The notes under the pieces are model-generated. The model ran no database searches. It saw only the letters and a program-made list of their open reading frames with translations, and was not told the DNA's origin. Below, piece after piece: positions 6,634 through 13,609 of a stretch of DNA of 19,593 bases. Numbering within the stretch: position 1 is the first letter of the stretch; each line of letters starts with the position of its first letter. This stretch comes from JAEDES01 sp964470055 (GTDB taxonomy: Bacteria > Bacillota_I > Bacilli_A > RF39 > UBA660): contig CAYXZZ010000026.1 in the NCBI GenBank assembly GCA_964470055.1, forward strand, positions 1 through 19,593, in the 5' to 3' direction. The position numbers and the translations under genes were made by a program.

Positions 6634-7335
6634 TCAATTATCTAGTTTTTCTAAGAACACTTTTAGGAGATCGGGTTTTAGACTTAATCCCCCTAATAGA
6701 TAACCGTCTATTAGTGAACATTGTTTTATTTCATCAATATTTTTTTCATTGGCACTACCACCATATAGGACTTTGGTGTTAGGAAGAAAGTCTTTTATAA
6801 GTTCAAAAACCTCTTCAATTTCAACGTTTGTAGGAATTAATCCGGTTCCGATTGACCAGATTGGTTCATAAGCAACTATTAACTGCTCTTTTTCTTCGGA
6901 AGTAAGATTTTCAGTTGCGATTTCTAATTCTCGTTTGATTATTTCTGTTACTTTCCCTGATGTTCTTTCATCTTTGGTTTCACCAACGCAAAGAATTGGA
7001 ATGATACCTTGTTCATAAAGATTTTTTATCTTTTCGGCAATTTCTACATCTGTTTCATGTTGGTCAGCACGTCTTTCAGAGTGACCAACAATACAGTACT
7101 CAACATCGTATGATTTTAGTTGAGAAGCTGCAATCTCTCCAGTATGTGCCCCTATTAAATCTTTACTGACATTTTGACTCCCTAAATGACAATTACTTAA
7201 GTTAAATGCTGCTATATTAAGTGGACTGGCACATAAAATTAGTTTTGAATCTGACTCTACTGTTGCTAGGGCCTCTTGATATGATATAAATTCTTGTTTT
7301 GTTAAATTACTTTTATTGTTTAATGCTACGATCAT
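6634..7335 (-). CDS. tpiA: Triosephosphate isomerase
   Basis: This enzyme interconverts dihydroxyacetone phosphate and glyceraldehyde 3-phosphate. Catalytic residues are present: N6 and K8 in VALNNKSN (the usual GNWKMN motif, strongly altered), H85 in IVGHSERR and E157 in VAYEPIWSIGTG. The phosphate loop reads LYGGSANEKN. At 233 residues it is shorter than the usual 250, missing a few N-terminal residues and some loops. AAGGAG at 7342-7347 lies just upstream of the ATG, so the short N-terminus is real and not a mis-called start. The stop codon is TGA. It is last in the pgk / GNAT-like / tpiA operon, 30 bases after the GNAT-like gene. The divergent N-terminal motif is unusual but the enzyme is probably active. 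Confidence 0.95.
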   Translation of the reverse strand: MIVALNNKSNLTKQEFISYQEALATVESDSKLILCASPLNIAAFNLSNCHLGSQNVSKDLIGAHTGEIAASQLKSYDVEYCIVGHSERRADQHETDVEIAEKIKNLYEQGIIPILCVGETKDERTSGKVTEIIKRELEIATENLTSEEKEQLIVAYEPIWSIGTGLIPTNVEIEEVFELIKDFLPNTKVLYGGSANEKNIDEIKQCSLIDGYLLGGLSLKPDLLKVFLEKLDN

Positions 7336-7365
7336 GATATTCTCCTTTATAGAAAAAGAAAGTGA

Positions 7366-7878
7366 CTAGGCAGCCATGGCGTTTCCTTTTCCACTTTCAT
7401 TAATAAATTCTTTTTCTTTTAGATATGTAATGCTCCCATTATCTTCTCCTAGATTCTCGAAGCCTTTTTCTTCTAAATTTTCAATTAATAATCGATCTGT
7501 TCCGCTAGATGCGACTGTGACAAAAACATCTTCCATTCCCAATACATCAAAGGCATAGTCTGTTGCTAAAGTAACTAATTTACGATTTTTTCCTGTGGAA
7601 ATAGGGGCAAAAAAGATGCGACATGCTTTCATATCTTTTTCTGCTTGAACATGACAAGTATCTGTTATACATGTTTCATCTTGAAGAAAGAGACTTTGAT
7701 GTATTTCATTACTCTCTTTGGCTTCTTCTTTATATCTTTCCTCAGTTCTCGTTTGACGTATATTTCGTAACAACGTTGAAGTAACGGTAGTTATCCCGTT
7801 AGTCTCCTCAAAATCAGAAATTAGTCTAATATGCTCATCATTGTATGGGTCGGCAATGAAAAATCTTTCTGTACTCAA
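7366..7878 (-). CDS. GNAT-like protein of unknown function in the glycolytic operon
   Basis: I do not recognise this 170-residue protein specifically. The second half (about 85-155) looks like the C-terminal part of a GNAT acetyltransferase fold: a helix KLVTLATDYAFDVLGM, a strand EDVFVTVASSG, a helix DRLLIENLEEKGF and a last strand GSITYLKE. The acetyl-CoA loop (Q/R-x-x-G-x-G/A) is not clear; APISTGKNRK (91-100) is the nearest stretch, so it may not acetylate. The start codon is TTG at 7876-7878 with AGGTGA at 7885-7890, six bases away. An ATG start is not available nearby. It lies 17 bases after pgk and 30 before tpiA, so it is made with them. The role is unknown; a protein-modifying or regulatory partner of glycolysis is speculation. 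Confidence 0.7.
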   Translation of the reverse strand: MSTERFFIADPYNDEHIRLISDFEETNGITTVTSTLLRNIRQTRTEERYKEEAKESNEIHQSLFLQDETCITDTCHVQAEKDMKACRIFFAPISTGKNRKLVTLATDYAFDVLGMEDVFVTVASSGTDRLLIENLEEKGFENLGEDNGSITYLKEKEFINESGKGNAMAA

Positions 7879-7895
7879 ATTAGGTCACCTACTTT

Positions 7896-9068
7896 TTATT
7901 TTATTGCTTCAATTCCAGGAAGTGTTTTTCCTTCTAAATACTCTAAGGTTGCTCCTCCGCCTGTTGAGGCATGGTATACTTTGTCCTTATATCCGGCAGT
8001 TGAGGCAGCAGCGACGATATCTCCACCACCTAAAATTGTTTTAATGTTATTTGTGACAATGAACGCTAATAATTCATCGGTATGTTTTTTGTACTTAGAA
8101 AATTCATAAACTCCTAATGGTCCATTCCAAACTGCAATATTGGCATCTTTTAAGTAGTTTGCGAATAAGTCTTTTGTGGCTGGACCAATATCAAGTCCCA
8201 TTTCATCTTCGGCTATTTCGTTAATAGATTTAACTCTATATTCTTCATCATTAGTGTATTCATTTGTTACAGCAGCATCAATTGGTAGAATAATTTTATT
8301 ATGGTGATTATTTAAAACATTCTTGCAAAAGTCAATATTTTCTTCATCTAGTAGAGACTTACCAATTTCTATTCCACTGGCTTTTAAGAATGTAAAGGCC
8401 ATTCCTCCACCAATGAGTATATAATCTGCTTTAGTAACGAGATTTTCGATAACACCAATTTTATCGGCTACTTTGGCACCACCTAATACAACTATGAATG
8501 GATGTTGCGGATTGTCTAGTAAACTTAAAGCATTTAATTCATTTTCAATTAGGAAACCGAATGCTGATGGTAAGTGTGCTGCTATTCCACAATTTGAGGC
8601 ATGGGCTCTATGAATAGTACCAAAAGCATCATTTACAAAAACATCACCTAGTGATGCCCAGTATGCTCCTAAGTCTTCGTCATTTTTACTTTCTTTTTTA
8701 CCATCTAAATCTTCGTATCTAGTATTTTGAATTAAAATAACATCTTTTGGTTGCATTGTGGCAACGGCAGATTCTAGTTCTTCTCCACGAGTTTTATTTA
8801 TAAATTTTACTTCTTTATTTAATAGTTCACTTAATCTTACTGAAATTGGTGCAAGATCATTTTTTTCTAAATCATTTTCTTCTTTAATGCGACCTAAATG
8901 TGATAAAAGAATAACTTTAGCGTTTTTTTCTAAACAGTAATTAATTGTTTGTAGAGCGCCTACTATTCTTGTATCATCAACAATTTTCCCATCTTTTATA
9001 GGGACATTGAAATCGCAACGAATTATAACCTTCTTATTTTCAACATTTAAATCTTTTAATGTCTTCAT
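7896..9068 (-). CDS. pgk: Phosphoglycerate kinase
   Basis: This enzyme transfers phosphate from 1,3-bisphosphoglycerate to ADP, the first ATP-yielding step of glycolysis. The 390 residues match the family (about 394). N-terminal domain: KKVIIRCDFNVPI, LLSHLGR and VNDAFGTIHRAHAS. C-terminal nucleotide-binding domain: VVLGGAKVADKI, NGPLGVYEF (usually GPMGVFE), GGGDIVAAAS and STGGGATLEYLEGK. The ATG at 9066-9068 follows a full AAGGAGGA ribosome binding site (9076-9083). It begins the pgk / GNAT-like / tpiA operon, with its own extended -10 promoter after the gap terminator. Identification is certain. Confidence 0.98.
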   Translation of the reverse strand: MKTLKDLNVENKKVIIRCDFNVPIKDGKIVDDTRIVGALQTINYCLEKNAKVILLSHLGRIKEENDLEKNDLAPISVRLSELLNKEVKFINKTRGEELESAVATMQPKDVILIQNTRYEDLDGKKESKNDEDLGAYWASLGDVFVNDAFGTIHRAHASNCGIAAHLPSAFGFLIENELNALSLLDNPQHPFIVVLGGAKVADKIGVIENLVTKADYILIGGGMAFTFLKASGIEIGKSLLDEENIDFCKNVLNNHHNKIILPIDAAVTNEYTNDEEYRVKSINEIAEDEMGLDIGPATKDLFANYLKDANIAVWNGPLGVYEFSKYKKHTDELLAFIVTNNIKTILGGGDIVAAASTAGYKDKVYHASTGGGATLEYLEGKTLPGIEAIK

Positions 9069-9094
9069 CGGCTAATCCTCCTTGTCTTATCTAA

Positions 9095-9103
9095 AGTATA
9101 GCA
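9095..9103 (-). promoter_or_regulatory. Extended -10 promoter of the pgk operon
   Basis: TGC-TATACT on the minus strand (TATACT 9095-9100, TG 9102-9103). The -35 position falls in the T-run of the gap terminator (TTTTTT) and is poor, which the extended -10 can offset. It makes pgk transcription at least partly independent of gap. Confidence 0.6.
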
Positions 9104-9115
9104 TTATTTCCGACT

Positions 9116-9140
9116 AAAAAAAAGGAATTAATCCTTTTTT
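9116..9140 (-). terminator. Terminator of gap
   Basis: Stem AAAAAAGGA (9118-9126) with its complement TCCTTTTTT (9132-9140) and a 5-base loop. T-runs follow on either strand; the minus-strand run extends to 9116. It sits between the gap stop and the pgk promoter, separating the two units, though readthrough is possible. Confidence 0.8.
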
Positions 9141-9154
9141 GTCAGTTACTTTAC

Positions 9155-10156
9155 TTATTTCATTAAGTATTTTGCAGTTCTTACCATTTGAGCAGTATAA
9201 CTCATTTCATTGTCATACCAAGATACTACTTTTACTAGTTGTTTTCCATCTACTTCTAGAACACTTGTAGAAAGTCCATCTATTAGTGAACCACAACGTC
9301 TTCCGATAACATCAGATGATACGATTGGATCTTCTGTATATTGAAGAGTTTCATTTGTTGCGGCTTTTAGAGTAGCATTAATTTCCTCTACAGTAGTATT
9401 TCTTCCTAGTTCAAGAGTTAAATCAACTACTGATCCTGTTGGAACAGGAACACGCATGGCTGTACCGTCTAATTTTCCTGCTAGATTAGGACAAACTAAA
9501 CCGATTGCAGAAGCCGCTCCAGTTGATGCTGGAACAATATTAGCAGCACATGCACGACCACGGCGGGCTTTAATTCCTTTTTTATGGGCTATATCTAATG
9601 ATGCTTGATCGTTAGTATATGCATGAACTGTTGTCATATATCCTTTGTTAATTCCAAAAGTCTTATCTAAAACATCAACAACTGGTGCTAGACAGTTGGT
9701 TGTACAACTAGCAGCAGAAATAATTTGTTCATCTCCTGTTAGTGTTTCATGGTTTACGTTGTATACGATTGTTTTAATATTACCTTTTGCTGGGGCAGAG
9801 ATAATAACTTTTTTTGCTCCGGCATTAATATGAGCCATGGCTTTTTCTTCTGATGTGAATAAACCAGTACATTCAAATACTACATCAACATCTAATTCTT
9901 TCCATGGTAACATTGCTGGATCTTTTTCAGCATAAACTTTTACACGCCTATCTCCAATTATAATTTCATCTTCATCACTTGAAATTTCATCAATGCGATA
10001 ATTTCTGTGATTTGTATCATATTTTAATAAATATGCTAATTGTTCTGCATCTGTTAAATCATTGATAGCAACAACTTCAAATTCTTCATTTTCTTCCATT
10101 AAACGGAAACAAAGTCTTCCGATTCTTCCGAATCCATTAATTGCAACTTTAATCAT
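9155..10156 (-). CDS. gap: Glyceraldehyde-3-phosphate dehydrogenase (NAD-dependent, type I)
   Basis: This enzyme oxidises glyceraldehyde 3-phosphate to 1,3-bisphosphoglycerate with NAD. The 333 residues are standard. It opens with IKVAINGFGRIGRLCFR, the Rossmann nucleotide loop. D33 in AINDLT favours NAD over NADP, as in glycolytic GapA. The catalytic Cys151 is in AASCTTNCLAP and the partner His178 in TTVHAYTNDQ. RRGRACAANIVPASTGAA and the C-terminal SWYDNEMSY are present. The ATG at 10154-10156 follows GGAGGA at 10167-10172. It is a single-gene unit with its own promoter and terminator. The CggR repressor gene that precedes gapA in B. subtilis is missing; a nucleoside kinase gene is there instead. 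Confidence 0.98.
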   Translation of the reverse strand: MIKVAINGFGRIGRLCFRLMEENEEFEVVAINDLTDAEQLAYLLKYDTNHRNYRIDEISSDEDEIIIGDRRVKVYAEKDPAMLPWKELDVDVVFECTGLFTSEEKAMAHINAGAKKVIISAPAKGNIKTIVYNVNHETLTGDEQIISAASCTTNCLAPVVDVLDKTFGINKGYMTTVHAYTNDQASLDIAHKKGIKARRGRACAANIVPASTGAASAIGLVCPNLAGKLDGTAMRVPVPTGSVVDLTLELGRNTTVEEINATLKAATNETLQYTEDPIVSSDVIGRRCGSLIDGLSTSVLEVDGKQLVKVVSWYDNEMSYTAQMVRTAKYLMK

Positions 10157-10181
10157 ATATTAAATATCCTCCTATATTTTT

Positions 10182-10210
10182 ATTATATAGTTTAACTTTT
10201 TTTCTTTCAA
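10182..10210 (-). promoter_or_regulatory. Sigma-A promoter of gap
   Basis: On the minus strand TTGAAA (10205-10210), exactly 17 bp, then a perfect TATAAT (10182-10187). Transcription would start near 10175 with a short leader ending in the GGAGGA site. Confidence 0.85.
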
Positions 10211-10222
10211 TACATTCGCTTT

Positions 10223-10248
10223 TTTTTGACATTTTTTGATGTCAAAAA
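10223..10248. promoter_or_regulatory. Operator-like palindrome upstream of the gap promoter
   Basis: A perfect 10-bp inverted repeat, TTTTTGACAT and ATGTCAAAAA, with a 6-bp spacer, lies 13 bp upstream of the gap -35. It lacks a T-run on the minus strand, so it does not look like a terminator for the upstream gene, which already has one at 10280-10306. Position and symmetry fit a dimeric regulator site. The protein is unknown. Confidence 0.5.
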
Positions 10249-10272
10249 CTTTTTCCACAGGTGATTTCTTGT

Positions 10273-10306
10273 AAAAAGAAAATATCCACAGTTTTTGTGG
10301 ATATTT
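10273..10306 (-). terminator. Terminator of the nucleoside kinase gene
   Basis: Minus-strand hairpin with an 11-bp stem (AAATATCCACA 10280-10290 with 10296-10306), 5-base loop, followed by a T-rich run (10281 down to 10273). It begins right after the kinase stop codon. Confidence 0.85.
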
Positions 10307-10307
10307 A

Positions 10308-11963
10308 TTATTCGTGGAAGTAACCTCCTCCAATGAATTCTCTTAATACGGCATCTTCTGGAATAGAATCTGCAGGAATTGGGAGGAATAAACGCAAGAA
10401 GTTAATTAAACGTTTTGCCTCTTCATAATATGGAGATTCCGGTGGAACAGAATATAGTAATGGCTCGGCATAGGTTTTTAAGACACCTATTTCGTATAAT
10501 GAAGCAGAATTTATTGTAGCATCAGCCTCATCTTGATATGGGAAGATGTATTTTTCTTCGCCACGACGAACGCTTGGCCATAGTTGAAGTGTATATTCTA
10601 CTTTATAATTACGCGTACGATTATCACGAACAATTCTTCTTAAAATACGATTGTCACTTGTACATATTCTGTTGTGGTTGTCCATATTTAATTCAGTAAG
10701 TGCTGAAATATAAATTTTATATTTATGTTCTCTTGGAATGTTAGTAAGAATTCTGTCGTCTAGGGCATGAATTCCCTCAATTAAAAGTATATCTTTGGCT
10801 CCAATTTGAACTTCTTCTTTAAACTCTTTTTCTCCAAGAGCAAAATTATATGTTGGCACTGTGACTTTTTCTCCGTTCATTAGAGCGGCCATTTGTTTGT
10901 CAAATAATTTAGTGTCTACCGCTTCTAAGCATTCGTAATCAGGTTTACCAAATTCATCTAGTGGAGTATCTTTTTTATTGACAAAGTAATCATCCATTGA
11001 TACAACACGTGGAGAAAGACCAAAACTCTTTAAAAACATACATAATTTTCTTGTTGTGGTAGTTTTTCCTGAAGAGGATGGGCCTGCAATTAAAACAATT
11101 TTTACTTTATTCTTGCGATCATTTATTTCTTTTGCAACGTTTAGTAATTTATTACTTTGAAGCGTTTCATCAATTTTTATTAAATCACTAATTTTACCAG
11201 TTGAAACAACTTGGTTTAAATCAACGGATGTTTCGATGTTAATTAGTTTAGCCCATTCTCTGTTTTCTTTAAATACTTTAAACATATTTGGATGGTGTTC
11301 ATATTCCTTAATTCTATCATTTATGTAGATTGTTGGAAATCTTAGAACAAAACCATTATCCTTAATATACGTTAAATCAAACTCTTTTAATTTTCCTGTT
11401 GATGGCGGCATTAGACTGTAGAAATAGTTGTATAAATTTCCTAGTCGATATAAAGTGATGTAACTGTTAGTGTTATACATCATTACACCAGCCTTGGTAT
11501 GATCGTTGATGCTTTCAAAATATTTGATAGCCTCAAGTCGGTCGATTGTTACTTTAGTTATAGGCATGTCTGCTTCGATAAGTGCTTTTACACATTCTTT
11601 GATTTCTTGAACCTTTTTTTCTGTTAATCGGAAGGTTGTTTCTATGTATATTCCTTTATCTAGAGAATGTTGAACTATAATGTCTTCGTTATTTCCATAT
11701 AGTTTTTTAACAGCATAAACTAACATATAAATAAGGCCATTTATATGACAACGATTGGCTTCCCTATTAGTTAAATCAAGAAATTCAATCTCAGAGTCTT
11801 CTTTTAATGAAGATGATAATTCTTTAAAGTGATTGTTTACCTTTGCTATAAGAATTGGATGTTTACGTTCTTTTTCAACCTCATTGGCAATCTCTTGAAG
11901 TGTTATTCCTTTACTGTATTTGTAAGTTTTATCATTAATTTTAACTGAAACTGTTTCTATCAC
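10308..11963 (-). CDS. Nucleoside kinase with TGS domain (uridine kinase family)
   Basis: This is a large P-loop kinase (551 residues from the chosen start) of the kind found in Clostridia and some Bacilli. The first 60 or so residues form a TGS/ThrRS-N-like domain (KINDKTYKYSKGITLQEIANEV), followed by a ThrRS second-additional-domain-like part. From about residue 290 comes a uridine kinase/phosphoribulokinase-type domain with Walker A GPSSSGKT (294-301) and DDYF, LLIEGIHALDD and RRIVRDNRTRN segments. It probably phosphorylates a nucleoside such as uridine; the substrate is inferred. An ATG exists at 11981, but the GTG at 11961-11963 has AAGGGGTG six bases upstream, and the ATG falls at the predicted transcript start. 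GTG is therefore preferred. It stands between gap and clpP where B. subtilis has cggR nearby. Confidence 0.85.
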   Translation of the reverse strand: MIETVSVKINDKTYKYSKGITLQEIANEVEKERKHPILIAKVNNHFKELSSSLKEDSEIEFLDLTNREANRCHINGLIYMLVYAVKKLYGNNEDIIVQHSLDKGIYIETTFRLTEKKVQEIKECVKALIEADMPITKVTIDRLEAIKYFESINDHTKAGVMMYNTNSYITLYRLGNLYNYFYSLMPPSTGKLKEFDLTYIKDNGFVLRFPTIYINDRIKEYEHHPNMFKVFKENREWAKLINIETSVDLNQVVSTGKISDLIKIDETLQSNKLLNVAKEINDRKNKVKIVLIAGPSSSGKTTTTRKLCMFLKSFGLSPRVVSMDDYFVNKKDTPLDEFGKPDYECLEAVDTKLFDKQMAALMNGEKVTVPTYNFALGEKEFKEEVQIGAKDILLIEGIHALDDRILTNIPREHKYKIYISALTELNMDNHNRICTSDNRILRRIVRDNRTRNYKVEYTLQLWPSVRRGEEKYIFPYQDEADATINSASLYEIGVLKTYAEPLLYSVPPESPYYEEAKRLINFLRLFLPIPADSIPEDAVLREFIGGGYFHE

Positions 11964-11993
11964 AAATTTCACCCCTTGCATTTTCTCATTATA

Positions 11994-12002
11994 ATTATAG
12001 CA
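11994..12002 (-). promoter_or_regulatory. Extended -10 promoter of the nucleoside kinase gene
   Basis: TGC-TATAAT on the minus strand (TATAAT 11994-11999), with a second overlapping-phase TATAAT at 11988-11993. No good -35. A start near 11987 supports GTG 11963 as the initiation codon. Confidence 0.6.
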
Positions 12003-12044
12003 TATAATGTCTATTTATCATATGAATAATTTTGTAGATTTACA

Positions 12045-12059
12045 CTATACTATGTATAG
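12045..12059 (+). promoter_or_regulatory. clpP promoter -10 overlapped by a 15-bp palindrome
   Basis: TATACT at 12046-12051 is the best plus-strand -10 before clpP; the -35 is poor. It lies within a perfect inverted repeat, CTATAC-TAT-GTATAG (12045-12059), which would cover the -10 and start site. I see no CtsR site (GGTCAAA repeats), the usual control of clpP in Bacilli. Confidence 0.45.
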
Positions 12060-12071
12060 GTAGGTGATTAT

Positions 12072-12647
12072 ATGAATTTAGTGCCTGTTGTAATTGATAA
12101 AGATATTGAAGGTGAAAGAAGCTATGATATTTTTTCAAGATTATTAAAAGAAAGAATTATTTTTATTAGTGGAGAGATTAATGATACTTTGGCAAATAGT
12201 GTTATTGCGGAATTACTTTATTTGGATTCACTTAATCATGAAGATATTTCTATTTATATTAATTCTCCTGGTGGAGTTATTACTTCAGGAATGGCCATAT
12301 ATGATACGATGAATTTTGTAAAAAGTGATGTGTCGACGATTTGTATTGGAATGGCTGCGAGTATGGCTGCATTTTTATTATCTAGTGGTTGCAAAGGAAA
12401 AAGATATATTTTACCAAATGCTGATGTAATGATTCATCAACCTCTTGGAGGAGCAGAGGGACAAGCAACTGATATTAAAATTGCGTCTGATAGAATTATT
12501 AATTTACGAGAGAGACTTAATCGGATTTTAAGTAGAAATACGGGAAAGACTTTGAATAAAATTGAAAAGGATACGGAAAGAGATAATTATTTGTCGGCAG
12601 AAGAAGCAGTTAAATATGGGCTTGTAGATAAAATTATTAAAAAATAG
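12072..12647 (+). CDS. clpP: ATP-dependent Clp protease proteolytic subunit
   Basis: This serine peptidase forms the 14-subunit ClpP chamber, fed by ClpX or ClpC-type unfoldases, for protein quality control and regulated proteolysis. The 191 residues match the family. It opens LVPVVIDKDIEGERSYDIFSRLLKERIIF; the substrate loop is in YINSPGGVITSGMAIYDTM. The catalytic triad is S97 in GMAASMAA, H122 in MIHQPLGG and D171 in TERDNYLSAEEA. The ATG at 12072 follows AGGTGAT. It is a single-gene unit, divergent from the nucleoside kinase gene and convergent with whiA. Confidence 0.97.
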   Translation: MNLVPVVIDKDIEGERSYDIFSRLLKERIIFISGEINDTLANSVIAELLYLDSLNHEDISIYINSPGGVITSGMAIYDTMNFVKSDVSTICIGMAASMAAFLLSSGCKGKRYILPNADVMIHQPLGGAEGQATDIKIASDRIINLRERLNRILSRNTGKTLNKIEKDTERDNYLSAEEAVKYGLVDKIIKK

Positions 12648-12679
12648 AACTATGATCTTGTTTCATAGTTCTATTTTTT
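12639..12679. terminator. Bidirectional terminator shared by clpP and whiA
   Basis: A perfect 15-bp stem (12641-12655 with 12663-12677) with a 7-base loop, flanked by an A-run on the left and a T-run on the right, so it works in both directions. The TAG stops of clpP (12645-12647) and whiA (12671-12673) sit in opposite arms and pair with each other. Confidence 0.93.
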
Positions 12680-13609
12680 TGCTTGTTTAGCAAGACGCTC
12701 AGATAATTCTTTTATTTTTCTTAATCGATGATTTAATCCCGATTTAGTAATTGGCTTATTTGTTTCTAAAGAAATAATTTCTGATAACTCTTTTAAGGAT
12801 GCCTCAGGATATTTTTTTCTGTACTCTAAAGTTTCCTTTGTTTTATCATCAAGTAAGTCTACACTTGATGTTTCTTCAATGATTCTGATTTGCTCTAGTT
12901 GATTAGTTGCGGTTGCGACTGCGCGATCAGTATTTGCCTGTTCACAATTATTTAGTCTATTCGTCTTATTTTTTTGTTCACGATATATACGGACATTTTC
13001 AAAGTACATTACAGCATTGTTTGCTCCTAGTATTTTGATGTAGTCGCTTATTTTCTCGGCTTCTTTTAGATATATCATATAGCCTTTGTCACGATTTAGA
13101 ATCTTAGCATTTAAATCGAAAATATTTAAGAGTTTTTGAACAAAAACAGCTTCTTCTGGAGTTGAAATAAGTAATTCCATATGATATCTAGATGTTTTAG
13201 GATCGTTAATACTTCCACAACATAAGAATACTCCACGAAGATAAGCACGTATTTCTTCATTTGCGCCAACTATATACGTTGGAGGAATAGACAAATGATT
13301 TCCATCTTTATCAAGATAACCAATATCTTTTAGGATACTTTCTACTTTATTATTTATATACATTACTACTAATTCTTTCTTACTAAAATTAGCATTGTCT
13401 TTGGTATCGATTTTTATATCTACTTCGTATTCTTGTTTTATAAAGTTTTTTATTCTTTCAACTGTTTTTTTATTTTCAGTAGTTAGTGTAATTGATTCAT
13501 TTGTTACTGTGCCATTATTTCTGGTAAAACCGGCTAGTTCAGCAATGGTTTCTGATTTTGTATTCTCAATACTAGCAATTTCTTCTTTTATACGTGTTGT
13601 GTATGACAT
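12671..13609 (-). CDS. whiA: WhiA DNA-binding protein
   Basis: WhiA is a conserved Gram-positive DNA-binding protein, needed for sporulation septation in actinobacteria and affecting division and chromosome segregation in Bacillus. The 312 residues match the family. The N-terminal domain begins SYTTRIKEEIASIENTKSETIAELAGF. The central LAGLIDADG-homing-endonuclease-like fold includes AYLRGVFLCCGSINDP and YHMELLISTPEEA. NNAVMYFENVRIYREQKN and NRLNNCEQANTDRAVATA precede the C-terminal helix-turn-helix (YPEASLKELSEII, KSGLNHRLRKI). The ATG at 13607-13609 directly follows the yvcK stop with no gap and only a weak ribosome binding site inside yvcK, so translation is probably coupled. It is last in the uvrA-lgt-yvcK-whiA operon; crh does not follow it. 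Confidence 0.96.
   Translation of the reverse strand: MSYTTRIKEEIASIENTKSETIAELAGFTRNNGTVTNESITLTTENKKTVERIKNFIKQEYEVDIKIDTKDNANFSKKELVVMYINNKVESILKDIGYLDKDGNHLSIPPTYIVGANEEIRAYLRGVFLCCGSINDPKTSRYHMELLISTPEEAVFVQKLLNIFDLNAKILNRDKGYMIYLKEAEKISDYIKILGANNAVMYFENVRIYREQKNKTNRLNNCEQANTDRAVATATNQLEQIRIIEETSSVDLLDDKTKETLEYRKKYPEASLKELSEIISLETNKPITKSGLNHRLRKIKELSERLAKQAKK

Noticed and set aside
1222..6636. Mollicutes-type code with TGA as Trp
   Set aside because: dinB and tpiA end at TGA where the protein families end, and Trp is read from TGG, so the standard bacterial code fits.
11964..11981. ATG start at 11981 for the nucleoside kinase
   Set aside because: It is only a few bases from the predicted transcript start and has no ribosome binding site; GTG at 11963 has AAGGGGTG at the right spacing.
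12000..12071. CtsR operator upstream of clpP
   Set aside because: No GGTCAAA direct repeats are present; only an unrelated palindrome is seen.
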